Positions 23,373-30,694 of a stretch of 64,000 nucleotides of DNA are shown here, in pieces. Under the pieces are notes generated by a model. That model ran no database searches. It was given only the letters and a program-made list of their open reading frames with translations, and had not been told where the DNA came from. Numbering within the stretch: the first letter of the stretch is position 1; each line of letters begins with the position of its first letter. Position numbers and translations under genes: made by a program. The DNA lies in the NCBI RefSeq assembly GCF_012328925.1, contig NZ_JAAXLS010000016.1:62001-126000 (forward strand), given 5' to 3'. This DNA is from Amycolatopsis acididurans (GTDB taxonomy: Bacteria; Actinomycetota; Actinomycetes; Mycobacteriales; Pseudonocardiaceae).

Positions 23373-25906
23373 CGGCCTGCGGTCTGGAGTCGAGCCGTGG
23401 CACCGGTTTCCACCCGGGGTTCGATCGCGGGCGGTTCGGCGGGCGGCAGTGGTTCGGCGCGGTGGCGGCGCAGGCGGTTGGCGTTGCCGACGACCGACAG
23501 CGAGGACAGGGCCATCGCGGCGGCGGCGAGCATCGGCGAGAGCCGCAGCCCGAGCAGCGGGTAGAGCACTCCGGCGGCGACCGGGATGCCGATGGCGTTG
23601 TAGATCAGGGCGAAGAACAGGTTCTGCCGGATGTTGCGCATGGTGGCCCGCGACAACCGGATCGCGGTGACGACACCGGCCAGTGAACCGGAGATGAGCG
23701 TGATGTCCGCGGCTTCGATGGCGACGTCGGTCCCGGTGCCGATGGCCAGTCCGACGTCGGCCTGGGCGAGCGCGGGGGCGTCGTTGATGCCGTCGCCGAC
23801 CATCCCGGCCCGGCGGCCCTCGGATTGCAGGCGGCGGATCTCGCCGGCCTTGTGCTCGGGCAGGACCTCGGCCAGCACGCGGGAGACGCCGACCTGGCGG
23901 GCGATCGCCGCCGCGGTGCGCGCGTTGTCGCCGGTGAGCATGACCACCTGGAGGCCGAGCTTGCGCAGCGCGGCGATCGCGGCGACCGAGTCGTCCTTGA
24001 TCGTGTCCGCGACCGCGATCACCCCGGCCGGACGACCGTCGACGGCAGCGAGGACGGGTGTCTTGCCCTCCGCGGACAGGCGGGCGGTGATCGGTTCCAG
24101 CTCACCGGTGTCGATACCGGCTTCGGTGAGCAGAGTGGTGGTGCCGACGAGCACGGTGCGGCCGGTGACGGTGGCACGCACGCCCTTGCCGGTGATCGAG
24201 GCGAAGTCCTCGGCAGCGGGCAGGGTGTGACCGCGGTCGCGGGCACCGGTCACGATGGCGGTGGCCAAAGGGTGTTCGCTATCGGCTTCGGCGGCCGCCA
24301 CCAGGATGAGCAGACCGGTCTCATCGAACGGACCGACGGCGTGGACGTCGGTGAGCGCGGGCTTGCCGGCGGTGATGGTGCCGGTCTTGTCCAGCACGAT
24401 CGTGTCGAGCTTTTGTGCGGTCTCCAGTGCTTCGGCCGAGCGGATCAGGATGCCCGCCCGTGCGCCCTTCCCGGTGCCGACCATGATCGACAGCGGGGTC
24501 GCCAGCCCGAGCGCGCAGGGGCAGGCGATGATCAGCACAGCCACCGCCGACACCAGCGCCAGTGTCAACGCCGGAGCCGGGCCGGCGACGAACCATACGG
24601 CGAACGTGGCGATCGCAACCGCGATCACGACCGGCACGAAGTACGCCGAGGTCGCATCAGCCAGCCGCTGGATCGGCGCCTTGGAGGCTTGCGCCGCCTG
24701 CACCATCTTGATGATCTGGGCGAGCATGGTGTCCGCGCCGACCTTGGCCGCGCGCACTCGCAGTGACCCGGTGGTGTTGACGGTCGCGCCGATGACGGTG
24801 TCCCCGGCGTGCTTGGTGACCGGCATCGGCTCCCCGGTCACCATCGACTCGTCGACCGCGGACTGTCCGGAAAGGACAGTGGCGTCGACGGGGATCTTCT
24901 CGCCGGGCCGGATGAGGATCTCGTCGCCGACTACGACCTCCTCGATCGGGATCTCGGCTTCGGCGCCGCCGCGCAGGACGCGAGCGGTGCGGGCCTGCAG
25001 CCCGAGCAAGGCGCGGATGGCCTCGCCGGTACCTGCTTTGGCGCGGGCTTCCATCAGGCGGCCGAGCATGATCAGCGTGAGGATCACGCCAACAGCTTCG
25101 AAGTACACCTCCCGCACTTCCGCTGGCAGCAGCGTCGGGGCGAGGGTGACGAGCAGGCTGTAGGCGTAGGCCGCGACGGTGCCGAGGGTGATGAGGCTGT
25201 TCATGTCGGCGCCGCGGTGGGCGAGGGCGAGCCAGCCGGTGCGGTGGATCGGCCACCCGGCGTAGAACATCACCGGCGTGATCAGGGCAAGCTGCAACCA
25301 GCGGTTGAGCAGCACGGCCGGCAGCCAGTCCGCGCCGAACAGCGACTGGGCCATGACGGCGAACAGCACCGGGGCGGTCAGGATGGCGCCGATCACGACC
25401 CGGCGGGTCAGGTCGCTGATCTCCGCGCGCCGCTCCTGGGCCTGCGCGGCTTCGACCTCCGCGGCGGACTCGGACCCGCCGACCGTCGCGGCGGGCGGTG
25501 CCGGGTGATCGTCCGGAGCCGCGTCGTGGCCGTTGGGCGTGACGACGAGCGTGCCGTGGATCATGTTCATGCCGCAGGCGAACCCGAACGCCCCCGCTTC
25601 CCGTGGGGTGAACCGGACGGTCGTGTGCTCATGGGCGGGTAGGGCGGCCGAGAGCTGGAGATCGGGGAAGACCACCCGGGAGGTGCAGTCCCCGCTTTCC
25701 TGCCGGTCGAACTCGATCTCCACCGGCACGCCCTGATGCACCTGCACGACGTTCGGGCTGTACCCGCCCCGCACGATGACCTGGATGCGCTGGACTCCGT
25801 CGCTGACCGCGGCGGCGCGGGCGCGGCGCGGCGCGAAGAAGAACCACCCCAGGCCGGCGACGGCTGCGATCGCGACCACTACGACGACGAGGTCAACGCT
25901 CGACAT
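23369..25906 (-). CDS. Copper P1B-type ATPase with N-terminal cupredoxin domain
   Basis: 845 residues. Instead of an HMA domain it starts with a membrane helix (residues 4-26) and a cupredoxin_1 domain (about 35-125) whose copper-site text is CTSRVVFP, LPAHEHTTVRF and FGFACGMNMIHG. Then come an acidic linker, eight ATPase helices, actuator TGEP (MVTGEPMPVTK), CPC near residue 460 (IIACPCALGLATP), DKTGT, SEHPLATAI, GDGINDAPAL and C-terminal YN and MALSS. It should move Cu(I). The start overlaps the stop of the small SHOCT gene (25893). Positive residues after the first helix (PRRARA) put the cupredoxin on the cytosolic side by the positive-inside rule, which is unusual. Confidence 0.93.
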   Translation of the reverse strand: MSSVDLVVVVVAIAAVAGLGWFFFAPRRARAAAVSDGVQRIQVIVRGGYSPNVVQVHQGVPVEIEFDRQESGDCTSRVVFPDLQLSAALPAHEHTTVRFTPREAGAFGFACGMNMIHGTLVVTPNGHDAAPDDHPAPPAATVGGSESAAEVEAAQAQERRAEISDLTRRVVIGAILTAPVLFAVMAQSLFGADWLPAVLLNRWLQLALITPVMFYAGWPIHRTGWLALAHRGADMNSLITLGTVAAYAYSLLVTLAPTLLPAEVREVYFEAVGVILTLIMLGRLMEARAKAGTGEAIRALLGLQARTARVLRGGAEAEIPIEEVVVGDEILIRPGEKIPVDATVLSGQSAVDESMVTGEPMPVTKHAGDTVIGATVNTTGSLRVRAAKVGADTMLAQIIKMVQAAQASKAPIQRLADATSAYFVPVVIAVAIATFAVWFVAGPAPALTLALVSAVAVLIIACPCALGLATPLSIMVGTGKGARAGILIRSAEALETAQKLDTIVLDKTGTITAGKPALTDVHAVGPFDETGLLILVAAAEADSEHPLATAIVTGARDRGHTLPAAEDFASITGKGVRATVTGRTVLVGTTTLLTEAGIDTGELEPITARLSAEGKTPVLAAVDGRPAGVIAVADTIKDDSVAAIAALRKLGLQVVMLTGDNARTAAAIARQVGVSRVLAEVLPEHKAGEIRRLQSEGRRAGMVGDGINDAPALAQADVGLAIGTGTDVAIEAADITLISGSLAGVVTAIRLSRATMRNIRQNLFFALIYNAIGIPVAAGVLYPLLGLRLSPMLAAAAMALSSLSVVGNANRLRRHRAEPLPPAEPPAIEPRVETGATARLQTAGR
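24862..24880. repeat. Second copy of the ACTGTCC-N5-GGACAGT palindrome
   Basis: ACTGTCC, GGAAA, GGACAGT inside the ATPase gene. It matches the palindrome before the 27102 ORF in 18 of 19 positions. It may be an intragenic operator or a coincidence of codon choice. Confidence 0.35.
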
Positions 25907-26240
25907 GGCCTGCTCCTCGGTCGGGACGAGTGGCGGCGAGATCGTTCATGCGCGCCTGGTAGGTCGCGGCGCCGATCTGTCCGGACACTCGCTCGCGGAC
26001 GATGAGCGCCTCGGTGATCGACGCGTGGCAGCGCGGGTGCGGATCCTCGGTGTCCTGTTCCTGTTCGCCGGTTCGCGGTGCGGCGGACGCCGGCGTTTTC
26101 GCTCCGTGGGACCGGCGGCGTGCGCGCCGCGCCGTGGCGACCGTCGTTAGGATGAGCGCGAGCAGCAGCATGGCCCCGATCGCGACCGCGGGCCAGTAGC
26201 TGGCGGTGACTTGTCTGTATGCCGCCAACACCGTGCTCAC
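25893..26240 (-). CDS. Small SHOCT-like membrane protein upstream of the copper ATPase
   Basis: 115 residues. One membrane helix near the N-terminus (YWPAVAIGAMLLLALILTTV), a basic stretch (ARRARRRSHGAK), a linker and a C-terminal SHOCT-like motif (VRERVSGQIGAATYQARMNDLA). GTG 26240 directly follows GGAAAGAG; GTG 26231, with AGAGG 9 nt upstream, is an equally possible start. The stop lies 14 nt inside the ATPase gene, so the two are coupled. Function unknown; such small proteins recur in this copper block. Confidence 0.65.
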   Translation of the reverse strand: MSTVLAAYRQVTASYWPAVAIGAMLLLALILTTVATARRARRRSHGAKTPASAAPRTGEQEQDTEDPHPRCHASITEALIVRERVSGQIGAATYQARMNDLAATRPDRGAGHVER

Positions 26241-26304
26241 CTCTTTCCGGAGTATGTGGCCGGCGCGGCGTTCCCGTCGGTGGTGCCGTCCACTGTTCGC
26301 GCGC

Positions 26305-26319
26305 ATACCCACCCCAGGT
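26305..26319. promoter_or_regulatory. Possible CsoR/RcnR-type operator
   Basis: TACC, 7 bases, GGTA in a G/C-rich setting within the divergent promoter between 26240 (minus) and 26422 (plus). A weak candidate: the arms are only 4 bp. Confidence 0.3.
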
Positions 26320-26358
26320 AGGGACCTCGGACACCCCACCGCGGGCAGGAGGTCCCTA
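26319..26358. repeat. Long inverted repeat in a divergent promoter
   Basis: TAGGGACCTC (26319-26328) pairs perfectly with 26349-26358, with a 20-bp spacer, between divergently transcribed small membrane-protein genes. 10-20-10 spacing would suit two dimers or a looped operator controlling both sides. Confidence 0.5.
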
Positions 26359-26421
26359 GTCCCTTGCGAGGTGGGCGACCACCCTGGTGAGTGGAGAAGT
26401 GGCACAGCTAGGAGGTGCGAC

Positions 26422-26706
26422 ATGCACGGCTCTCCGGCGCCCAGCCACCGGATCATTCCTCGGTGGCGCACGGTGAACATCACCCGCACGGAACGGGCCG
26501 GCCGGATTCTGCTCGGCCTGGCCGCGATCGTCGGCGTCGTGTTCCTGACGAGCGCCGCGTCTGTGGTGGCCGTCGTGCTGTTTGCGCTGCTCGTGCTGGC
26601 CGGAGCAGACCTGGCCGGGACCGGAGCGCTCGGGCATTGCGCGCTGTATCAGAAACTCGGCTTCGTTCCGCCCTCGCTGAGGAGGCCCCGGTCGTGTGCA
26701 CGCTGA
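26422..26706 (+). CDS. DUF2892 (YgaP-like transmembrane) protein
   Basis: 94 residues. After a short polar N-terminus comes the DUF2892 text VNITRTERAGRILLGLAAIVG, a helical pair (GRILLGLAAIVGVVFL and VVAVVLFALLVLAGADLAG), and then GALGHCALYQKLGF, with the family's Cys. DUF2892 domains are often next to or fused with rhodaneses, which links them to sulfur transfer. ATG 26422 has AGGAGG 6 nt upstream. The C-terminus is basic (RRPRSCAR). Confidence 0.8.
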   Translation: MHGSPAPSHRIIPRWRTVNITRTERAGRILLGLAAIVGVVFLTSAASVVAVVLFALLVLAGADLAGTGALGHCALYQKLGFVPPSLRRPRSCAR

Positions 26707-26744
26707 TGATGCGCGGCATGGGACACGGCGACAACCGCATGTAG
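26694..26744 (+). CDS. Putative 16-residue Met/His peptide (micro-ORF)
   Basis: GTG 26694 follows a full GAGGAGG (26679-26685) by 8 nt and encodes MCTLMMRGMGHGDNRM, then TAG. It overlaps the DUF2892 stop by 13 nt. Met, His and Cys make up half the peptide, consistent with Cu(I) binding. The strong ribosome site has no other gene to serve. It could also be the truncated start of a longer His-rich protein. Confidence 0.45.
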   Translation: MCTLMMRGMGHGDNRM

Positions 26745-26788
26745 ACAACCGTTAGTCCTTTTTCGACATGTGACATGAGGAGTTCACG

Positions 26789-27064
26789 ATGATGTACTGG
26801 TACGGCAATGGAATGAGCGGATGGGGATACGCACTCATGACGGTCAGCATGGTGCTGTTCTGGGGCCTGGTGATCTTCGGCGTCGTCGCCCTGATCCGTT
26901 ACCTGACGCGCACTTCGCAACGCCCCGAGCACGACGCGACGCCGCGTCCCACCCCGGAGCAGCTGTTGGCCGAGCGGTTCGCGCGTGGGGAGATCGACGA
27001 GCAGGAGTACCACAGCCGACTGGCCGCGCTTCGCGGCAGCCCGCGCTCGACAACAGGTTCATGA
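26789..27064 (+). CDS. Small SHOCT-domain membrane protein
   Basis: 91 residues. Met/Trp/Gly-rich opening (MMYWYGNGMSGWGYA), one membrane helix (LMTVSMVLFWGLVIFGVVALI) and a C-terminal SHOCT motif (LLAERFARGEIDEQEYHSRLAAL). GAGGAG lies about 8 nt before the ATG. It is the intact equivalent of the gene split by the IS at 11085/13148. Function unknown; such proteins are common beside metal-transport genes in actinobacteria. Confidence 0.8.
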   Translation: MMYWYGNGMSGWGYALMTVSMVLFWGLVIFGVVALIRYLTRTSQRPEHDATPRPTPEQLLAERFARGEIDEQEYHSRLAALRGSPRSTTGS

Positions 27065-27078
27065 GGACGAACTCGACG

Positions 27079-27099
27079 CACTGTCCTGAAAGGACAGTG
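27079..27099. promoter_or_regulatory. Perfect 21-bp palindrome covering a ribosome site
   Basis: CACTGTCCT, GAA, AGGACAGTG ends 2 nt before ATG 27102. It contains the AAAGGA Shine-Dalgarno, so as RNA it would hide the ribosome site and as DNA it could be an operator. A near copy is at 24862-24880. Confidence 0.6.
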
Positions 27100-27101
27100 T
27101 C

Positions 27102-27278
27102 ATGGTTGATGCCTTGGCGCTGGTCTGCACGCTGGTCGTCGGCGGGGTCGGTGGGATCGACCAGGTGGTGTCCGACGCGCCGCGGCTGGCGCTGATCCTG
27201 GCCGGGTTCGGCACCCAAGTCGAACTCCGCATCACCGGACTGCCACCGGCCGCGGCTGGACCTTGGAGCTCGCCATGA
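27102..27278 (+). CDS. Small ORF of unknown function, coupled to a CsoR-family gene
   Basis: 58 residues, starting MVDALALVCTLVVGGVGGID with a short hydrophobic N-terminus, then a mixed region ending in Pro/Ala-rich text. I do not recognise it. It has an AAAGGA ribosome site within the palindrome and its stop overlaps the next ATG (ATGA), which supports translation. It could be a short regulatory or leader peptide for the downstream regulator. Confidence 0.45.
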   Translation: MVDALALVCTLVVGGVGGIDQVVSDAPRLALILAGFGTQVELRITGLPPAAAGPWSSP

Positions 27279-27679
27279 CCACCACGACATCGCACGACCC
27301 GCAGGTCCCGTTCGTTCGGGAGCTGTCACCGCTGCGCCGCCGATTGCGGCAGGCGGCCGGGCAAGTCCTGGCCGTCGAGCGCATGCTCGGTGAAGACCGC
27401 TCCTGCGAGGACGTGCTGATTCAACTCGCCGCCGTCCAGGGCGCCTTGCAGGCCGTCGGGCAGCAGGTCCTCGCCTGTCACCTCGCGGATTCCGTCGGCG
27501 CGGTCAGCACTGGAGATCTGCCCGCTGTCGCGGCGGCCGGGGAAGCCGCCTACCTGGCCGGGCTGCTGGCCAACGTCTCCTCGGCCCACAGCGGCACGCT
27601 CCCCACCGAACACCCCTCGCCCCCTACCGCGGCGATCCCGCAGCGGGCGGTCGCCGAAACCACGGCGCCAGCCTCATGA
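27275..27679 (+). CDS. CsoR/FrmR/CstR-superfamily regulator with an atypical ligand set
   Basis: 134 residues, DUF156 fold: PLRRRLRQAAGQVLAVERML, SCEDVLIQLAAVQGALQAVG, QQVLACHLADSV. Aligned to CsoR, the first Cys is kept (C44), His61 is kept (H69) and the second CsoR Cys is replaced by Ser73, while an extra Cys (C68) sits one before the His, at the CstR Cys60 position. This is neither a normal Cu(I) site nor a pure CstR dithiol. It could sense copper, persulfide or formaldehyde. A 50-residue Ala/Pro/Thr tail is extra. ATG 27275 overlaps the preceding stop. Confidence 0.8.
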   Translation: MTTTTSHDPQVPFVRELSPLRRRLRQAAGQVLAVERMLGEDRSCEDVLIQLAAVQGALQAVGQQVLACHLADSVGAVSTGDLPAVAAAGEAAYLAGLLANVSSAHSGTLPTEHPSPPTAAIPQRAVAETTAPAS

Positions 27680-27695
27680 GAGTAGGTCGATCGCC

Positions 27696-28388
27696 ATGCT
27701 CCCGGTCAGTTCCCCGGATACCACCCCGGCCACCGCCCCTGGTGACACACGCCGCGTGCCGGTGCTGGAGGCGGCCGGGATCGAGAAGACCTACCGACGC
27801 GGGATCTGGCCCGCCCGTCACCACCAACTGGTCCTCCGCGGGGTCGAGCTCACCCTGTACCCCGGCGAGGTCGTCGGCCTGGTCGGTGAGAACGGCTCCG
27901 GCAAGTCCACCCTGATGAAGATCCTCGTCGGCGCACTCGCCCCCGACGCGGGCACTGTGATCCACAATGGACGGTTGGGGTACTGCCCCCAGGAGCCGGT
28001 CGTGTACGAGCGGTTGACCTGCGATGAGCACTTCGAGCTGTTCGGCCGCGCCTACCGCCTGACCCCGGAGGACCAAGCCAGGTCGCGGCGCGAGCTGTAC
28101 GCCGAGCTCGGGTTCGAGCGCTATGCGGGCACCCGTGCCGACCAGCTCTCCGGTGGCACGCTGGCAAAACTCAACCTCGGCCTGGCCCTGCTGGCCGATC
28201 CCGAGGTGCTGTTGCTGGACGAGCCCTATGCCGGTTTCGACTGGGACACCTACCTGAAGTTCTGGCAGCTGGTCGCAACGCGCCGCGACGCCGGACGAAC
28301 CGTGTTGATCATCAGCCACTTCGTCGCGGACGAAGAACGGTTCGACTGCCTCGTGCAGTTGCGCGACGGCAGGGCGGTGCCGAGATGA
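27696..28388 (+). CDS. ABC transporter ATP-binding protein
   Basis: 230 residues. Walker A GENGSGKST (about 64-72), Q-loop LGYCPQEPVVYERLT, signature DQLSGGTLAKLNLGLAL, Walker B VLLLDEPYAGFD and H-loop IISHF. It energises the permease encoded next, with which it overlaps by ATGA. The short N-terminal extension is Thr/Pro rich. It has no closely spaced ribosome site (GAGAGTAGG lies about 12 nt upstream). Exporter of the ABC-2 class; substrate unknown. Confidence 0.85.
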   Translation: MLPVSSPDTTPATAPGDTRRVPVLEAAGIEKTYRRGIWPARHHQLVLRGVELTLYPGEVVGLVGENGSGKSTLMKILVGALAPDAGTVIHNGRLGYCPQEPVVYERLTCDEHFELFGRAYRLTPEDQARSRRELYAELGFERYAGTRADQLSGGTLAKLNLGLALLADPEVLLLDEPYAGFDWDTYLKFWQLVATRRDAGRTVLIISHFVADEERFDCLVQLRDGRAVPR

Positions 28389-29893
28389 CCGCCCTGCCGT
28401 TGGCCGATACGGCCGTGTTCGTACGGCGGTTTCTCGCCGACTACTGGCGCAACCCGGTCAACCTCCTCGTGCTCGTCCTGGTGCCGGTCGTGTTCGTCGT
28501 GGTCGCCGCCGGGCCGATGGCCGACGCCGCGAAACTGCTGGGTGGCACCGGCTTGTCGGTCGAGACCGCCACCGCCGGCTGGGCCGCCGGATTCCTGGCC
28601 GGTATCGCGATGTACTTCCAGACCCGCGCTGCCCGCGCCGCCGACCGCCGCCTGATCCTGGCCGGGCTCCCCGCACCGCGGCTGGTGACGGCCCGGCTGC
28701 TCACCGGGCTCGCGCTCGCGTCGCTCGCGGCGGCCGCGGCACTGTTCGCCTTGGCCACCCGGAGCGGCATCGACGAGCCCGGCCGGGTGATCGCCGGCAC
28801 TGCGATGTTCGCTGTGGTCTACCTGGCCATCGGTGCGCTGGTCGGGGTGCTGGTGCGCAGTCCCGTGAACGGCACGGTGCTGATCCTGTTCGTCTGGATC
28901 GTCGACGTGTTCTTCGGCCCCGCTCTCGGCTCCCCGGACCGGATCGAGACCCGGTGGTTGCCGACCCACTTCGTGACGCTGTGGATGGTCGACCTGCCCT
29001 CCCGCCACGGCGGCCGGCTCGGCGACCTCGGCTGGGGGCTGACCTGGACCCTCGGCGCCCTCGTCATCGCCGCGCTCGTGGTCACCGCGACCACTCGCGT
29101 CGCGCACGCCCGCCATCGCACCCGAACCGGTTCCGTCGTCGATCAGGTTGTCGCCGGGCTGCGGATGGGGCTGCGGGACTATCGCCGCAACCCCGTGTTG
29201 TGGGTGCTGCTCATCGTGGTCCCGGTGATCTTCATTTGGTTGTCCAAGGTGATCACGCCCGAGCAGACCACCACGTTGTCCCTGGTCGAGGACGGCCGTC
29301 CGGTCACGCCGACTTTCTGGCTGCCCGACGTCCACGCCGGCACCATGACCCCGATCGCGATCGCCTCCCTGGCCGCGCTCGCCGGGCTGTTCATCGTGCT
29401 CGACGCCCGCACCGGTGACCAGCGCCTGGCCCTGGCCGGTTTCCGCGTCCCGGCGTTGCTGACCGCGCGTCTCGGCGTGGTCGCCGCCGCGGTGCTGCTG
29501 ACCACGGCAGCCTCCCTGGTCGTGACCGCGGCGGTGTTCGACGCCCACCAGTGGGGCGTGTTCATCGCCGCGAACCTGCTGCTGGCCGCGACCTACGCGC
29601 TGCTCGGCGTCTGCCTCGGCCCGATCTTCGGCCGGGTCAGCGGCGTGTTCATCGCCTTCCTGATCCCGTTCCTCGACCTCGGTATCGGCCAGAGTCCGAT
29701 GCTGCGCACCGAACCTCCAGCCTGGGCGCAGGCGCTGCCCGGCTACGGCGCCTACCGCGTCCTGCTCGACGGCGGCCTCACTGACCACTTCGACGAGACC
29801 GGCCCATTGCTGCTCGGCCTGGCCTGGCTGGCCGTGCTCGGTGTCCTCGCGACGGTGTTGTTCCGCAGCACGTCCTCTCAGAGGTCAGCATGA
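28385..29893 (+). CDS. ABC-2 type transporter permease, double length
   Basis: 502 residues with about twelve hydrophobic segments arranged as two similar halves: each starts with a polar entry helix (FVRRFLADYWRNPVNLLVLV; LRMGLRDYRRNPVLWVLLIV) and continues with five further spans. This looks like a tandem fusion of two ABC-2 half-permeases. Large outer loop after the start of half two (residues about 285-325). The start overlaps the ATPase stop. With a two-component system directly downstream it resembles drug- or metal-responsive efflux units (inference). Confidence 0.82.
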   Translation: MTALPLADTAVFVRRFLADYWRNPVNLLVLVLVPVVFVVVAAGPMADAAKLLGGTGLSVETATAGWAAGFLAGIAMYFQTRAARAADRRLILAGLPAPRLVTARLLTGLALASLAAAAALFALATRSGIDEPGRVIAGTAMFAVVYLAIGALVGVLVRSPVNGTVLILFVWIVDVFFGPALGSPDRIETRWLPTHFVTLWMVDLPSRHGGRLGDLGWGLTWTLGALVIAALVVTATTRVAHARHRTRTGSVVDQVVAGLRMGLRDYRRNPVLWVLLIVVPVIFIWLSKVITPEQTTTLSLVEDGRPVTPTFWLPDVHAGTMTPIAIASLAALAGLFIVLDARTGDQRLALAGFRVPALLTARLGVVAAAVLLTTAASLVVTAAVFDAHQWGVFIAANLLLAATYALLGVCLGPIFGRVSGVFIAFLIPFLDLGIGQSPMLRTEPPAWAQALPGYGAYRVLLDGGLTDHFDETGPLLLGLAWLAVLGVLATVLFRSTSSQRSA

Positions 29894-29974
29894 AACCCCG
29901 GCCCGGCCTCGGCGCGTCGCCGTGCTCAGGGCAACAGCGACGTTCGTCCCCCGCCCGGGCTCTAGGCTTTGCCC

Positions 29975-30694
29975 ATGGCTCGGGTGCTGGTGGTGGAGGA
30001 CGACGCGACGATCGGCGGCGTGCTGGAGGCCAGTTTGCGACGGCACGGCTACACGGTCCGCTGGGAGCGCACCGGTACGGGCGGGCTCGCGGCCACCGAC
30101 CGTGAGCCGTTCGACCTCGTTCTGCTCGATCTCGGGCTTCCCGATCTGGACGGGATCGAGGTGTGCCGGCGGATGCGCTCCGCCCAGCCGTCGACCGTGC
30201 TGGTGATCCTGACCGCCCGTCAGGACGAGATGGACGTCGTGGTGGGGCTGGAGGCCGGGGCGGACGACTACCTCACCAAACCCGTCCGCCTCGGTGAGCT
30301 GCTCGCCAGGATCCGCGCGCACCTGCGCCGCGGCCCCGCCACCACCCAGGACGCCATCGAGGTCGGGCCGCTGCGGGTGGACATCGCCGCGCGGCGGGTG
30401 TACCTCGACGGGCACGAGCTTGTCCTGCGTGCCAAGGAGTTCGACCTGCTCGCCCGGCTGGCGCAGACGCCGGGTGCGGCGGTGAGCCGCGACACGCTGA
30501 TGACCGAGGTGTGGGACGCGCACTGGTACGGCTCCACCAAGACACTCGACGTGCACATCGCCGCCCTGCGCCGCAAGCTGACCGAGGCCGCCCCGGATCC
30601 GGAACGGGCGCTGCGGATCTCGACCCTGCGCGGCCACGGCTACCGGCTCGAGCGTCCCGGGGAGGGCCCGTGCGCAAGCGGATCGTCGCGCTGA
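29975..30694 (+). CDS. OmpR-family two-component response regulator
   Basis: 239 residues. Receiver domain with MARVLVVEDD, phospho-acceptor D52 (LVLLDLGLPD), switch Thr near 80 and K102 (YLTKPVRL), then a winged-helix DNA-binding domain (LVLRAKEFDLLARLAQTPG, STKTLDVHIAALRRKL, ISTLRGHGYRLE). ATG 29975 lies 6 bp after TAGGCT, so the mRNA is probably leaderless. The partner kinase starts 25 bp before its stop. Candidate targets are the ABC exporter upstream and the DedA/UppP pair downstream. Confidence 0.92.
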   Translation: MARVLVVEDDATIGGVLEASLRRHGYTVRWERTGTGGLAATDREPFDLVLLDLGLPDLDGIEVCRRMRSAQPSTVLVILTARQDEMDVVVGLEAGADDYLTKPVRLGELLARIRAHLRRGPATTQDAIEVGPLRVDIAARRVYLDGHELVLRAKEFDLLARLAQTPGAAVSRDTLMTEVWDAHWYGSTKTLDVHIAALRRKLTEAAPDPERALRISTLRGHGYRLERPGEGPCASGSSR

